The notes under the pieces are model-generated. The model saw nothing but the letters and a program-made list of their open reading frames with translations, searched no databases and was not told the origin of the DNA. A program made the position numbers and the translations under genes. 64,000 nt of DNA from a virus: IMG/VR virus record IMGVR_UViG_3300037225_001468, positions 1 to 64,000 of that record. The stretch is one strand, 5' to 3'. Positions 51,686 through 60,062 of the stretch are shown here, piece by piece; position 1 is the first letter of the stretch; the number at the start of each line of letters is the position of its first letter.

Positions 51686-53605
51686 ATGGAAGAGTTAAAT
51701 GAACAACAAAAGATTGTCATAGAGCATCTTGATGGTCCTTGTTTGGTTATAGCATCTCCGGGAAGTGGAAAAACTAAGACTATAGTTGAAAGAACTATTA
51801 AACTTATAGAAAAAGGGATAAGTTCTCATAATATACTTTGTATAACTTTTACCAATAAAGCTGCGAAAGAGATGAAAGATAGAATATGTAAAAGATTAAG
51901 AATAACAAAAGCTGATTTTTTTATTGGAACATTTCATTCATTATGCGCGAATATAATAAGAACATATGGTAGTAAAATAGGTTATACAGATAAATTATCT
52001 ATAATGGATGAAAGTGACCAGGTTCATTTAATAGAAAAGATTATTAGACAAAAAGGCAAGAGTAAAAAAGATGATAATATTGATGTTGAAAAAATAATAA
52101 ATATATTAAATCATAGCAGAGAAAGATTGGAAACTGAAGAAGAGATTTTATCTAACTTTAAGGATGTGTTATTTGAAGAGATAGCAAAAGAATATCTTAA
52201 ACAAATTAAAGAAAATAATTTAATAGACTTTAGTGGATTATTGTATGAAGCTGTAAATTTGTTAAAAAATCATAATGATGTATTACAGAAATTACAATCT
52301 CTTTTCTTATACATACAGGTAGATGAAGTTCAGGATACAAATTATACTCAATTTGCTTTAGTAAATCTCTTGGAAGGAGAAAAGGCTAATATAATGATGG
52401 TGGGAGATCTGGATCAAAGTATCTATAAATTTCGTGGGGCAAGATATCAGAATATTTTAGATTTTCTAAAACTACATCCTAATTGTAAAAAGATAACACT
52501 TGGAAAAAATTATCGTTCAACTCCTCAGATAGTTGCTTGTGCAGACAAGCTAATAAAGCACAATAAATCTCATATGGCAGAGTTTTTTGAAACTGACAAT
52601 CCTGATGGAGAAGAGGTTTCTTGTAATAAACATTTTGATGCCACATATGAAGCTCAATCTGTTGCGAAAAAAATAAAGTATTATATAAACGAATTGGGAT
52701 GGGATTATTCTGATATCGCAATACTTTATAGGTTAAATAGGTTATCACTAGAGCTTCAATCTGCTTTTTCTGTTGAAGGTATTCCTTTCACGGTTATTGG
52801 AGGATTTAACTTCTTTGACAGAAAAGAAGTTAAAGACACTTTATCTATGTTAAAATTTGCTTCTAATGATAAAGATACTGTAGCATTTAGTAGAATAGCA
52901 GGTCTATTTAAGGGTATGGGAGATGTGAATATTGGCTCTATAGAAAATCTTTCAAAATCTAATGGTATTAGTTTATTAGATGTATGTAAGAGAATAGATG
53001 AGTTTTCTAATAAAGTGGCAGTAAAAAATGCTGCTAAAAAGATTTATGAAGCTTTTGGCATAGATTTTTCTTCTATGAATTCTGGTGATTGTATGGCTTA
53101 TTTGGTAAACAAGTTAGACTATCTAAACTATTTACAATTACATGAAAAGCAAGAAGGAGAGGCAATTGAGAGAACGGACAATGTTAACGAGTTAATAGTA
53201 AATGCTACAGAGTTCAGTAAAAAGAATAATAAAATTGAAGCATATTTACAGAATATCTCTTTAATTACAGCAAGTGATAAAGAGGGAAATGAAAACTCTG
53301 TATTACTAATGACAGGACACGCTTCAAAAGGTCTTGAATTTCCGATAGTATTTGTTGTTGGAATTGAACAGGGAATACTTCCTCATGATTGGCCTATTAT
53401 GGAAGCAGATACAAAAGAGAAAAAAGAGGAAGCACTTGAAGAAGAGAGAAGGATTTTATATGTCTCTCAAACGAGATGTAAAAAACACTTAAATCTATCG
53501 TATTGTCAAAACAGGAAGTTTAGAGGTAAAAACGGTGCTTTTATGTATAAAAAAGCTTTTCCAAGTCAGTTTCTTAAAGAATGTGGTTTTGAAATTAAGG
53601 AGTGA
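51686..53605 (+). CDS. UvrD/PcrA-like superfamily 1 helicase
   Basis: This is a 639-residue protein. Motif I is ASPGSGKT (K29), Ia ITFTNKAAKEM, motif II VDEVQDTN, III MMVGDLDQSIYKFRGA, IV GKNYRSTPQIV, V TGHASKGLEFPIVFVVG, VI EEERRILYVSQTR. This is the full set for a 3'-5' UvrD/PcrA/Rep-type DNA helicase. Such enzymes strip proteins from forks and assist repair. It could serve the role of Dda in phage replication. A short Gly/Arg C-terminus follows motif VI. Confidence 0.9.
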   Translation: MEELNEQQKIVIEHLDGPCLVIASPGSGKTKTIVERTIKLIEKGISSHNILCITFTNKAAKEMKDRICKRLRITKADFFIGTFHSLCANIIRTYGSKIGYTDKLSIMDESDQVHLIEKIIRQKGKSKKDDNIDVEKIINILNHSRERLETEEEILSNFKDVLFEEIAKEYLKQIKENNLIDFSGLLYEAVNLLKNHNDVLQKLQSLFLYIQVDEVQDTNYTQFALVNLLEGEKANIMMVGDLDQSIYKFRGARYQNILDFLKLHPNCKKITLGKNYRSTPQIVACADKLIKHNKSHMAEFFETDNPDGEEVSCNKHFDATYEAQSVAKKIKYYINELGWDYSDIAILYRLNRLSLELQSAFSVEGIPFTVIGGFNFFDRKEVKDTLSMLKFASNDKDTVAFSRIAGLFKGMGDVNIGSIENLSKSNGISLLDVCKRIDEFSNKVAVKNAAKKIYEAFGIDFSSMNSGDCMAYLVNKLDYLNYLQLHEKQEGEAIERTDNVNELIVNATEFSKKNNKIEAYLQNISLITASDKEGNENSVLLMTGHASKGLEFPIVFVVGIEQGILPHDWPIMEADTKEKKEEALEEERRILYVSQTRCKKHLNLSYCQNRKFRGKNGAFMYKKAFPSQFLKECGFEIKE

Positions 53606-53610
53606 AGAAA

Positions 53611-54021
53611 ATGGAAGAAAACAAACCTGATGATCAGAAAATCATGATGAAATATAAAGCTTTTATGCACTGTTTCCCAGCATTGATGAGTTTGCCAGGT
53701 GCTGAAAAAAAGTTTAAAACTATATGTTTGTATTTTCAAGATCAAGAAATAGAGGGTCCAGCTTATAGTGAGAGTTTTGCTATTACCAAAGACGATGCCT
53801 GGAAGTTGGTATTAGATGTTTTAAGGGGGTTATGTGATATGGGAGAGCCTTTGGCTGAAAAATTTATGAGTGATTATTTCAAAGAAAAACAAGAAGAAAG
53901 AAAAAAAAAGACTAACATTAAAAAGAAAAGAAAGAAAAAGAAAGATTTTCCAAAAAACGATCAGGGATATCCAGAGAACAATGAAACTGAAGATGGAGGA
54001 GAGGACATAAGAACGGATTAA
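53611..54021 (+). CDS. Unknown protein with lysine-rich tail
   Basis: ATG 53611 has AAGGAG at 8 bases, better than the in-frame GTG at 53602. The 136-residue product has a helical N-terminal domain (FMHCFPALMSLPGAEKKF, WKLVLDVLRGLCDMGEPL) and a strongly basic stretch (EERKKKTNIKKKRKKKKD) before an acidic end. Nucleic-acid contact is possible. Family unknown. Confidence 0.55.
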   Translation: MEENKPDDQKIMMKYKAFMHCFPALMSLPGAEKKFKTICLYFQDQEIEGPAYSESFAITKDDAWKLVLDVLRGLCDMGEPLAEKFMSDYFKEKQEERKKKTNIKKKRKKKKDFPKNDQGYPENNETEDGGEDIRTD

Positions 54022-54026
54022 ATGTT

Positions 54027-54455
54027 ATGAATACGATAGAATGTCTTCATGTTTGTATTCCTTCTCCTAAAGATTATATAACTATATCTGAAAATAGTAA
54101 TAGAATAAATATAAATGAGATAGAAAAGATATCTATTGATATGGGAAGGAGAAATGTTGAACTTGTATTTTGGCTTTCTACAACTGTTGTGATGCTTATT
54201 CCGGTTTTTTATAAGGGAGCAATAGAGACAAGTCCAATAGAGTGTAATGTTTCTGGAAAATTCTATAATACAAAAACTAATACAATTATATCTTTTCCTT
54301 GCGAAATAATTTTGGTAGCTTATAATTCACAGAGACATGCGTATATGGTAAAATGTAAAATAGATATATCTCCTATCATTAAAGAAGTAAAACTTCAAGA
54401 TTTTAAAAATCTTAAAAAAGAAGATAGTCAGTTCAAATTTATCGAGGTTGAATAA
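54027..54455 (+). CDS. Unknown 142-residue protein
   Basis: This is a beta-rich protein with a hydrophobic stretch (LVFWLSTTVVMLIPVFY, ~45-62) that could be a buried strand pair or a single membrane segment. Its stop overlaps the start of the sialyltransferase-like gene. No family is recognised. Confidence 0.5.
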   Translation: MNTIECLHVCIPSPKDYITISENSNRININEIEKISIDMGRRNVELVFWLSTTVVMLIPVFYKGAIETSPIECNVSGKFYNTKTNTIISFPCEIILVAYNSQRHAYMVKCKIDISPIIKEVKLQDFKNLKKEDSQFKFIEVE

Positions 54456-55204
54456 TGAGAATAAAAGACTTACAAGATAAATATAAAGGGAAGATGGGAT
54501 TTGTTGTAGGTTCTGGTCCATCTTTACACTTTCAGGATGTTTCAAAAATGATGAATTATCCTGTTATTTGTGTAAATTCATCTATATTAAAATTTGCGCA
54601 AAAAAATAAAGATTTGTATTTTTTGGCAGATGATTGGTCTGTGAAAACTTGGAGCTACTTTTATGAATTGTCAAACATAAATTGTATAAACTTATTGTAT
54701 AAAGAAAAATTAGAAAAATATTCAAAACATTTAGATGAAAACAAAATTATTTGGTTTAACCATAAAACTTGGTATAATGTAGAAAAGAGAGAATATCCTA
54801 AAGATGGGTTATTTCTAACTAAAGATGTTGAACTTCCAATAATAGGAGCGAGAACTGCTGTGGGGTCAGCAATTCATTTTGCATATATTATGGGATATGA
54901 TCCAATTGTTGTGACGGGAATAGACTGTTCGTATCGAGATGGTAAAAAATATTACTGGCAGTATAATAATGAACCACAAGTTTATTTAATGGAAAATAAA
55001 AATAGTAAAATTATTTGTAATAGTATAAATAATCAAGATGTTCATACTTTAGAGTTTATTAAATATTTTATTCAATTATCAGAACAAACTAAAAAGCAAA
55101 ATATAAATATTATAGATGTTTCTGGTGGTGTTTTGAAGTGCTTTAATAAGATGAAATATGATGAAGTTTTTGAAAGATATGGAGAAAAAAATGAAAAGTG
55201 TTAA
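54455..55204 (+). CDS. DUF115/sialyltransferase-like protein
   Basis: This is a 249-residue protein. GFVVGSGPSLHF near 17-28 matches the G-x-GPSL nucleotide-binding loop of DUF115/MptE-like proteins and of Campylobacter-type (GT42) sialyltransferases. GARTAVGSAIHFAYIMGYDP and VVTGIDCSYRDGKKYYW follow the order of the GT42 segment G-x-A-[IV]-A-x-x-x-GY...GID, and HTLEFIKYFIQ parallels a later conserved helix. In flagellin modification, DUF115-type Maf proteins are thought to transfer nonulosonic acids. With a CMP-sugar synthetase one gene away it is the best candidate for the transferase of this cassette. The catalytic histidine is not assigned. Confidence 0.65.
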   Translation: MRIKDLQDKYKGKMGFVVGSGPSLHFQDVSKMMNYPVICVNSSILKFAQKNKDLYFLADDWSVKTWSYFYELSNINCINLLYKEKLEKYSKHLDENKIIWFNHKTWYNVEKREYPKDGLFLTKDVELPIIGARTAVGSAIHFAYIMGYDPIVVTGIDCSYRDGKKYYWQYNNEPQVYLMENKNSKIICNSINNQDVHTLEFIKYFIQLSEQTKKQNINIIDVSGGVLKCFNKMKYDEVFERYGEKNEKC

Positions 55205-55574
55205 ATGTATTATTTGCGAAAAAGAATTAGAAAAAGATGTTACTCTTGGTGATGTAAAACCAACAGATATAATTGAACCTATTTATGATGGATTATCTTG
55301 TCGTTCTTATGGAAACTATGGAAGTCAAGTTTATGACCCTATGGCTGATGGACAATTTTTGTTATTTTATATTTGTGATGATTGTATGGTTAAAAAGGGA
55401 GATTTGGTGACATATGTTAGATATATTAAAAAATCTATAAATTTAGATGAAAAAACTTTTTCTCAAAAAATAAAAGAAGATCAAGAAAATGAGAAAAAAT
55501 ATAAAAAAAGTGATTTATCAAAAAAATTTGACGATATGAACAGGTCTTTAAGAAAAAATATATCAAGGAGATAA
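55191..55574 (+). CDS. Cysteine-rich protein, unknown
   Basis: ATG 55191 has GGAG 6 bases upstream. The 127-residue product has CIICEKEL near residue 6 and CDDC near 62, a probable zinc site of two knuckles separated by a loop (SCRSYGNYGSQVYD). The C-terminus is highly charged. It lies between the transferase-like and NeuA-like genes, but nothing ties it to sugar metabolism. Confidence 0.55.
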   Translation: MKSVKCIICEKELEKDVTLGDVKPTDIIEPIYDGLSCRSYGNYGSQVYDPMADGQFLLFYICDDCMVKKGDLVTYVRYIKKSINLDEKTFSQKIKEDQENEKKYKKSDLSKKFDDMNRSLRKNISRR

Positions 55575-55577
55575 GGG

Positions 55578-56312
55578 ATGCTCGATGGAAAAAAGATACT
55601 CGCAATCATTTTGGCTCGAAAAAATAGTGTCGGCCTTCCGGGTAAAAATTATAGAAAACTATGTGGTAAACCTCTTTTTATATGGTCGGTTATCGCTGCT
55701 ATAAATAGTAAATATGTAGATGCTGTTGTAGTGTCGAGTTGTTGCACTGTAGTTAAAAAGGATTTTTTTAATTATGTAAATAATTTGTATGGAAATAATA
55801 AAGTAATTGAGTTTATAGATAGAGATGAGAAGCTAAATGGTCCTCAAGTTAAAAATGAACCTGTGATGATAGATGCTTATGATAAAATGGTAAAGATAAA
55901 TAGTTTTTATGCTGATATTATTGTATCTTTACAGCCAACTTCTCCAGTTAGAACAAATAATTTAATAGATCAATGTTTGGAAAAATACAAGTTAGATAAA
56001 GCTGATAGTTTGGTGACGGTATCTAAAAATTATCCTTTTATATTTCATCAACACGATGAAAGGGCTACTTGTCCAAATATGTATTTCACAGACAGACCTA
56101 TGAGACAAGAAATTAGAGATTGGCAATTTGCTCTAATAGATAATGGTAATGTTTATATAACAAAGAAAGATATATTATTAAACCATAATAATAGGTTAGG
56201 AGGACGCATAACAACTTATGTGACAGATAAATATCAGAGTTTACAGATAGATGATCTTGAAGATTTTAATCTAATAGAAAAAATGGCTGAGATATATCAA
56301 GAAATTATTTAA
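55578..56312 (+). CDS. neuA: CMP-nonulosonic acid synthetase (NeuA type)
   Basis: This is a 244-residue enzyme. The N-terminal CTP loop reads LARKNSVGLPGKNYRKL, the NeuA/NeuA-like form of the A-R-x-x-S-x-G-x-P-x-KN motif. Mid-protein segments SLQPTSPVRTNNLID and DNGNVYIT are characteristic. The end is the usual QSLQIDDLEDFNLIEK, with the conserved aspartates. It activates a sialic-acid-like sugar with CTP in the cytoplasm. Its exact substrate (Neu5Ac, KDN, legionaminic or pseudaminic type) cannot be read from the sequence. Length fits the single-domain form. Confidence 0.85.
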   Translation: MLDGKKILAIILARKNSVGLPGKNYRKLCGKPLFIWSVIAAINSKYVDAVVVSSCCTVVKKDFFNYVNNLYGNNKVIEFIDRDEKLNGPQVKNEPVMIDAYDKMVKINSFYADIIVSLQPTSPVRTNNLIDQCLEKYKLDKADSLVTVSKNYPFIFHQHDERATCPNMYFTDRPMRQEIRDWQFALIDNGNVYITKKDILLNHNNRLGGRITTYVTDKYQSLQIDDLEDFNLIEKMAEIYQEII

Positions 56313-56320
56313 TTATTTTT

Positions 56321-56809
56321 ATGCGCAATAAATATAAAACAGAAAGTGAAGAATTGTTTAACTACTTACAAGAAGTTTTGCCGGGGGACTGGAAGGTAAT
56401 AGAAAATAGTTCTAATAAAATAAGTAGCGTCTTAACTGAAGCGGGAGTGAATATTCCGCATAGTAAAATGGGAGGTAGTTATGCTATTTATTTTTATGAT
56501 TTTGCTTATTTTGTTTTAGGGAAATATGATAGATTTCAGGTTTTTATTGTAAGAGATAAAGAGAGAAGTGAAAACAAATATAAGTATAATCTTTTTATCT
56601 TATATTATGACGAATTAGATCCGATTTTTACTCATAAATCAAAAGACTATAAAGAATGTGTGGATTTTTTATTTGTATTTTCTATTAGGGCAAGAACATT
56701 TTTTGGTGAAATACTGAAAAATTCGCATAAAAAGGATATGAATGAAATAATAAACTCGCCAAATGAAAAAGCAGAAAGAAACTTTTCGTTTTTAGAGATT
56801 AAGGAATAA
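56321..56809 (+). CDS. Unknown 162-residue protein
   Basis: This is an alpha/beta protein with aromatic-rich central strands (YAIYFYDFAYFVLGKYDRF). I do not recognise a family. Its last 11 bases overlap the end of the minus-strand synthase gene, so the two genes converge. Confidence 0.55.
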   Translation: MRNKYKTESEELFNYLQEVLPGDWKVIENSSNKISSVLTEAGVNIPHSKMGGSYAIYFYDFAYFVLGKYDRFQVFIVRDKERSENKYKYNLFILYYDELDPIFTHKSKDYKECVDFLFVFSIRARTFFGEILKNSHKKDMNEIINSPNEKAERNFSFLEIKE

Positions 56810-57683
56810 CTCTTAGTTTCTTTCTATTTTTTATTTCTCCTTCAGTTAAATCTATGTTTTTATATTGAAGTGCTTTGTGTGTTGCTTTTAGATCTCTTAC
56901 AAGTTTATACAAACCATCTCTTTCTAGAGAAGCACTGTGATCATTTCCTTTAGCCGTTCGATCTAATGTAAAGTGTCGTTCAAACCAAGAGCAGCCTAAA
57001 GTGTAAGCAGCTATATCGACTGCTATACCAAGATTATGTCCGCTAAAGCCTTTAGTAAAAGAATTAGGTATTTGTGATATTTCTAAAAGAAACAAATCTT
57101 CAAATTTAACAGGATAGTCTGATGTTGTCCAATATAAAACTATTCTTTTTCTAAAATCATAAAGAAAGCCATAAAGTTTATTTAACTCTTCTTTAGTTGA
57201 CATTCCTAATGAAATATGTATATCTCCATTATATTTATTTAATAGAGTTTTTATTAGATCGTAGTTGTTATTACAGGCAGAAGGAACTTTAATATAATCA
57301 GGATTTAATGAAATTATTTCTTCTGCTGAGGGTATATCCCAAACCGAACAAGAGTATTTTATTCCTATTTCATCACAATATTTTTTTAGTTCTTTATGAG
57401 TTTCTATATTAAACTCTAAAAACTTACGATGTTGAAGGTAGGTTTCGCCAAAAGAGTGCATTGGACAGGAGTGAGGCTGATTTTGAATTTCTTTTGGAAC
57501 ACAAATTTCAGGAACTCTTTTTTGAAACTTTACATAGTCGGCATTACATAATTTTGCCATTTTAATAAGTTCTTTTGCTGTTTCCGGATTGCCTTGATGA
57601 TTTGCGCATAGTTCAGCGATGGTTTTTGGACTTTTATATTCCATTTTTTTGCTTTCTGAAAAATTGAGGATATAATATTTCAT
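56799..57683 (-). CDS. neuB: Nonulosonic acid synthase (NeuB type), the only minus-strand gene
   Basis: This 294-residue protein is a NeuB-type TIM barrel. After the start come TIAELCANHQGNPETAKELI and NADYVKFQKR, then SVWDIPSAEEI, DYIKVPSACNNN, LSLG-like ISLGMST, and near the end WFERHFTLDRTAKGNDHSAS, which carries the conserved active-site histidines. NeuB enzymes join phosphoenolpyruvate to a mannosamine-type or mannose-type acceptor to make sialic acids. The usual C-terminal antifreeze-like domain (SAF) is absent: the family is often ~345 residues, so this one stops after the barrel. Start 57683 or the in-frame ATG at 57644 are both possible; neither has a clear ribosome binding site. With all neighbours on the other strand it looks inserted. 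Confidence 0.85.
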   Translation of the reverse strand: MKYYILNFSESKKMEYKSPKTIAELCANHQGNPETAKELIKMAKLCNADYVKFQKRVPEICVPKEIQNQPHSCPMHSFGETYLQHRKFLEFNIETHKELKKYCDEIGIKYSCSVWDIPSAEEIISLNPDYIKVPSACNNNYDLIKTLLNKYNGDIHISLGMSTKEELNKLYGFLYDFRKRIVLYWTTSDYPVKFEDLFLLEISQIPNSFTKGFSGHNLGIAVDIAAYTLGCSWFERHFTLDRTAKGNDHSASLERDGLYKLVRDLKATHKALQYKNIDLTEGEIKNRKKLRVIP

Positions 57684-57767
57684 CGGCAGAAAAGTGGCGA
57701 AAAGGTAAATAGAATATGTGGAGCAGTAAGATTTTGTTCTAATGGATTACCATCATTGGTAAAATGT

Positions 57768-57899
57768 ATGTTTGAAAACCTTTTAGACGCACATAGAATG
57801 GCAGAAAAAGATTATGAAAAAAATATAAAGGTAGGTAATATTAAAGTCGATAAAAACTTTTATAACTCGTTAATAGTAAAAGATAGCATATACATGTGA
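57768..57899 (+). CDS. Possible 43-residue protein, perhaps a remnant
   Basis: ATG 57768 to TGA 57899 encodes a charged peptide (MFENLLDAHRMAEKDYEKN and on). The frame stays open upstream for at least ~35 codons back through 57683 with no ATG, giving a run (CGAVRFCSNGLPSLVKC) that looks protein-like. It may be the 3' end of a gene broken by the inverted NeuB gene, or a small gene of its own. No ribosome binding site is seen. The rest of the 57684-57912 gap holds nothing else I can name. Confidence 0.3.
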   Translation: MFENLLDAHRMAEKDYEKNIKVGNIKVDKNFYNSLIVKDSIYM

Positions 57900-57912
57900 A
57901 TAGGAGAAAAAT

Positions 57913-58650
57913 ATGGAAATAATATATGATAATGCTGATGATGCTCACTATGTCTACTTTGATAATATATCGGTATATGTGATATATCATCCTAAAATAG
58001 ATAATAAACAGATTGATAAATGGGTGGTATATAGGGAGCAATACGATGCTGGTCATTTAGTCTATAATAAAAATAAACAAGTAAAGTTAATTGTTTCAAT
58101 GTGGGGCGATGAGTTTTGGGAAACATTACCACTTAATATACAATATTTCTTTAATACAATAAAAGAAGCAACAAATATAGCAAGTAGAGATTATTGTGAA
58201 AATATAGAAACTGGAATATACAAAAATAAACAAGATTATTATGTTCCTTTTGCGCAAAAAATAAAAGATGAAAAAATTCATAAAATATTAGATATGATGA
58301 AGTATTTAGATATGACTAGTGTAGAGATGGGTGCTAAAAAAGAATGGTTTCCCAGAAATGCGGTAGCAGATGATGCGAACTTGTGTCTTGGTGTGTGTTT
58401 CAATACAACATGTCCAAAAAAAATACATTTAACGTGTTATTATGTGACATGGGATAAGACGAGTAAATCTTATCATGACAAACTAGAAAGTATATCATTA
58501 TTTAATATAACAGAAGACATTAAGGATGGCATAATAGATCATCTAAAAGAAAAATGTATAAAATTCGCACAAAAGAAAGCATTAGAGAAAATAACGAAAG
58601 AAGAACTTAATAACAATAATCTCTCATATTGCCTTAAGGAACAAAAATGA
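57913..58650 (+). CDS. Unknown 245-residue protein
   Basis: AGGAG precedes the ATG by 7 bases. The protein begins with a short beta region (NADDAHYVYFDNISVYVIYH), contains a W-rich segment (VSMWGDEFWETLPL) and two cysteines (CLGVCFNTTC) and ends in a Lys/Glu helix. It overlaps the HAD phosphatase gene by 4 bases (ATGA), suggesting translational coupling. Not recognised. Confidence 0.55.
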   Translation: MEIIYDNADDAHYVYFDNISVYVIYHPKIDNKQIDKWVVYREQYDAGHLVYNKNKQVKLIVSMWGDEFWETLPLNIQYFFNTIKEATNIASRDYCENIETGIYKNKQDYYVPFAQKIKDEKIHKILDMMKYLDMTSVEMGAKKEWFPRNAVADDANLCLGVCFNTTCPKKIHLTCYYVTWDKTSKSYHDKLESISLFNITEDIKDGIIDHLKEKCIKFAQKKALEKITKEELNNNNLSYCLKEQK

Positions 58651-59162
58651 TAAAAGTTTTGATAGTTGATGTAGATGGCGTATTGAGCGATGGAAAGTAT
58701 TATATCTCATCGTCCGGCGAAGTGATGAAGTCTTTTTACACAAGAGATTTTGATGCTTTAAGAAGGATACAAGAACTTGGGGTTATTGTTGTTATTTTAA
58801 GCCAAGCTAAAGATGATTGTATGTGGCAAAAGTTTTGGCAACTTAATTTAGAGAGTAAAAAGAAAATGTATGTTTTTAGTGAGGTAAAAAATAAATTAGA
58901 AAAAGTTGAAAATATTCTTGAAAATTGGGACCTAAAATGGGAGAATGTTGCGTATGTTGGTGATGCCGAAAACGATTTAGAATGTATGAAAAAAGCATTT
59001 TTGTCATTTTGTCCTAATGATGCTATAGAGAAAGTTAAAGAGGAAGCTAATTTAATATCTAATAAAGATGGTGGGTGTGGTGTAGTGTATGATATATTTT
59101 GTAGAACATGCGATGAGAATTATGGTGCCTTTTGTGATTATGGAGATATGACAAATGATTAA
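58647..59162 (+). CDS. KdsC-like HAD phosphatase, probable nonulosonate-9-phosphate phosphatase
   Basis: This is a 171-residue protein with HAD motif I DVDGVLSDGKYYI (D8, D10), as in KdsC. Motif II-type region VVILSQAKDD follows, lysine-bearing helix K-x-K-L-E-K-V near 84, and motif IV VAYVGDAENDLECM. KdsC-like phosphatases remove phosphate from KDO-8-phosphate or acylneuraminate-9-phosphate. It fits the pathway synthase-phosphatase-CMP transferase used for Neu5Ac/KDN made through a 9-phosphate. The C-terminus is longer than the core and cysteine-rich (IFCRTCDENYGAFC), which is unusual. Confidence 0.8.
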   Translation: MIKVLIVDVDGVLSDGKYYISSSGEVMKSFYTRDFDALRRIQELGVIVVILSQAKDDCMWQKFWQLNLESKKKMYVFSEVKNKLEKVENILENWDLKWENVAYVGDAENDLECMKKAFLSFCPNDAIEKVKEEANLISNKDGGCGVVYDIFCRTCDENYGAFCDYGDMTND

Positions 59163-59673
59163 ATTGAGAGATTGGCAGAAGGTTGTTCTTGATGAAATAG
59201 ATAAACATGATGAAATAGTTGATTCTGAACTTTATTCTTCTATGTCTGATTTAGAAATAAATAATAGAACAAGTATAAAGGTTAAGTTTCCTAAAGGTGC
59301 AGGTCATACTTTTTTAACAGCATATTTAGCAAGTCAAAAATATAATACTTTATTTATTTATTCTGATACAGATCATCTAAAAGAAATTCAACACTATAAA
59401 GAAGACATTCGTTCTAGCAGAAGTAAGGAAGAGATGAGTTCTGCTATTAAAGAGGTTGTAAATGATGGTTTATCTTTGTATGAAATATATTATGCTGTAA
59501 ATCATGCTAATATGGTTAATCCCACAGAGAAACCAATAGTCACATTAGCTTCTGTGAAGGCGAAAATATCAGGAAAAGATATCATTGTAATTGATAAGAC
59601 TTCTTCGTTGCCTACTATTGTAGAAAGTTTTATTTTCAATGTAGCAACAGGAACTATTGTTCTTTTAGGTTAA
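59155..59673 (+). CDS. Degenerate P-loop protein, helicase or terminase N-part remnant
   Basis: This 172-residue protein begins LRDWQKVVLDEIDKHDEI, a Q-type motif, followed by KVKFPKGAGHTFLTAYLA, where a Walker A should be but the lysine-threonine pair is G-H-T, so ATP binding is doubtful. A VIDKTSSL segment resembles Walker B. The protein stops at IVLLG, about the length of one RecA half. It may be a decayed helicase/terminase fragment or a repurposed short form. It overlaps the phosphatase gene by 8 bases. Confidence 0.45.
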   Translation: MIKLRDWQKVVLDEIDKHDEIVDSELYSSMSDLEINNRTSIKVKFPKGAGHTFLTAYLASQKYNTLFIYSDTDHLKEIQHYKEDIRSSRSKEEMSSAIKEVVNDGLSLYEIYYAVNHANMVNPTEKPIVTLASVKAKISGKDIIVIDKTSSLPTIVESFIFNVATGTIVLLG

Positions 59674-59687
59674 ATAGAGAAACAAAA

Positions 59688-59936
59688 ATGACTAATGATG
59701 AATTTGAAAAAGATTGGAGAAGTTATTCTATTGAATGTGATGATGGAGTAATAATTTGTTTGAAGGATAAGATGATGATTTGTTGGGGAACTGTTGAGGA
59801 CGGATTATTTTTTGATACTGGAGGAGAACAGGGGAGTCCCGCCTACCTCCTTAAAGTTGAAGGTAATGATCTTTTTCAAAAAGATAATGATGAAAAATGG
59901 GAAAAACTTGGCAAACTAGTGAAAACCAGCATATAA
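59688..59936 (+). CDS. Unknown 82-residue protein
   Basis: This is a small acidic beta-type protein (DGVIICLKDKMMICWGTV, EQGSPAYLLKVEGNDLF). No family is recognised. It ends just before the first of the 52-bp direct repeats that flank the homing endonuclease. Confidence 0.5.
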   Translation: MTNDEFEKDWRSYSIECDDGVIICLKDKMMICWGTVEDGLFFDTGGEQGSPAYLLKVEGNDLFQKDNDEKWEKLGKLVKTSI

Positions 59937-59939
59937 TAT

Positions 59940-59991
59940 ACAAAATGCTATTTAAGGAAAGAGAGGTGGCAAATTTCAGAATTCACCGTTG
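59940..59991 (+). repeat. Upstream copy of a 52-bp direct repeat flanking the homing endonuclease
   Basis: This copy matches 60866-60917 at 45 of 52 positions without gaps. Shared blocks include GAAAGAGAGGTGG and GAATTCACCGTTG. Confidence 0.85.
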
Positions 59992-60055
59992 GTCGCGCGA
60001 AATATTTAATGATTTAGTAAATAAAAGAAGGACTTGTCATGTAGTTGAAGTATAA
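59945..60055 (+). CDS. Possible 36-residue frame overlapping the repeat
   Basis: ATG 59945 to TAA 60055 encodes a basic peptide (NFRIHRWSREIFNDLVNKRR and a short end). It spans the first direct repeat. Another frame of the same repeat, not this one, encodes WQISEFTV, which matches the start of the DUF1257 gene downstream. It may be a real small gene or remnant. Confidence 0.3.
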   Translation: MLFKEREVANFRIHRWSREIFNDLVNKRRTCHVVEV

Positions 60056-60062
60056 GTAGAAT

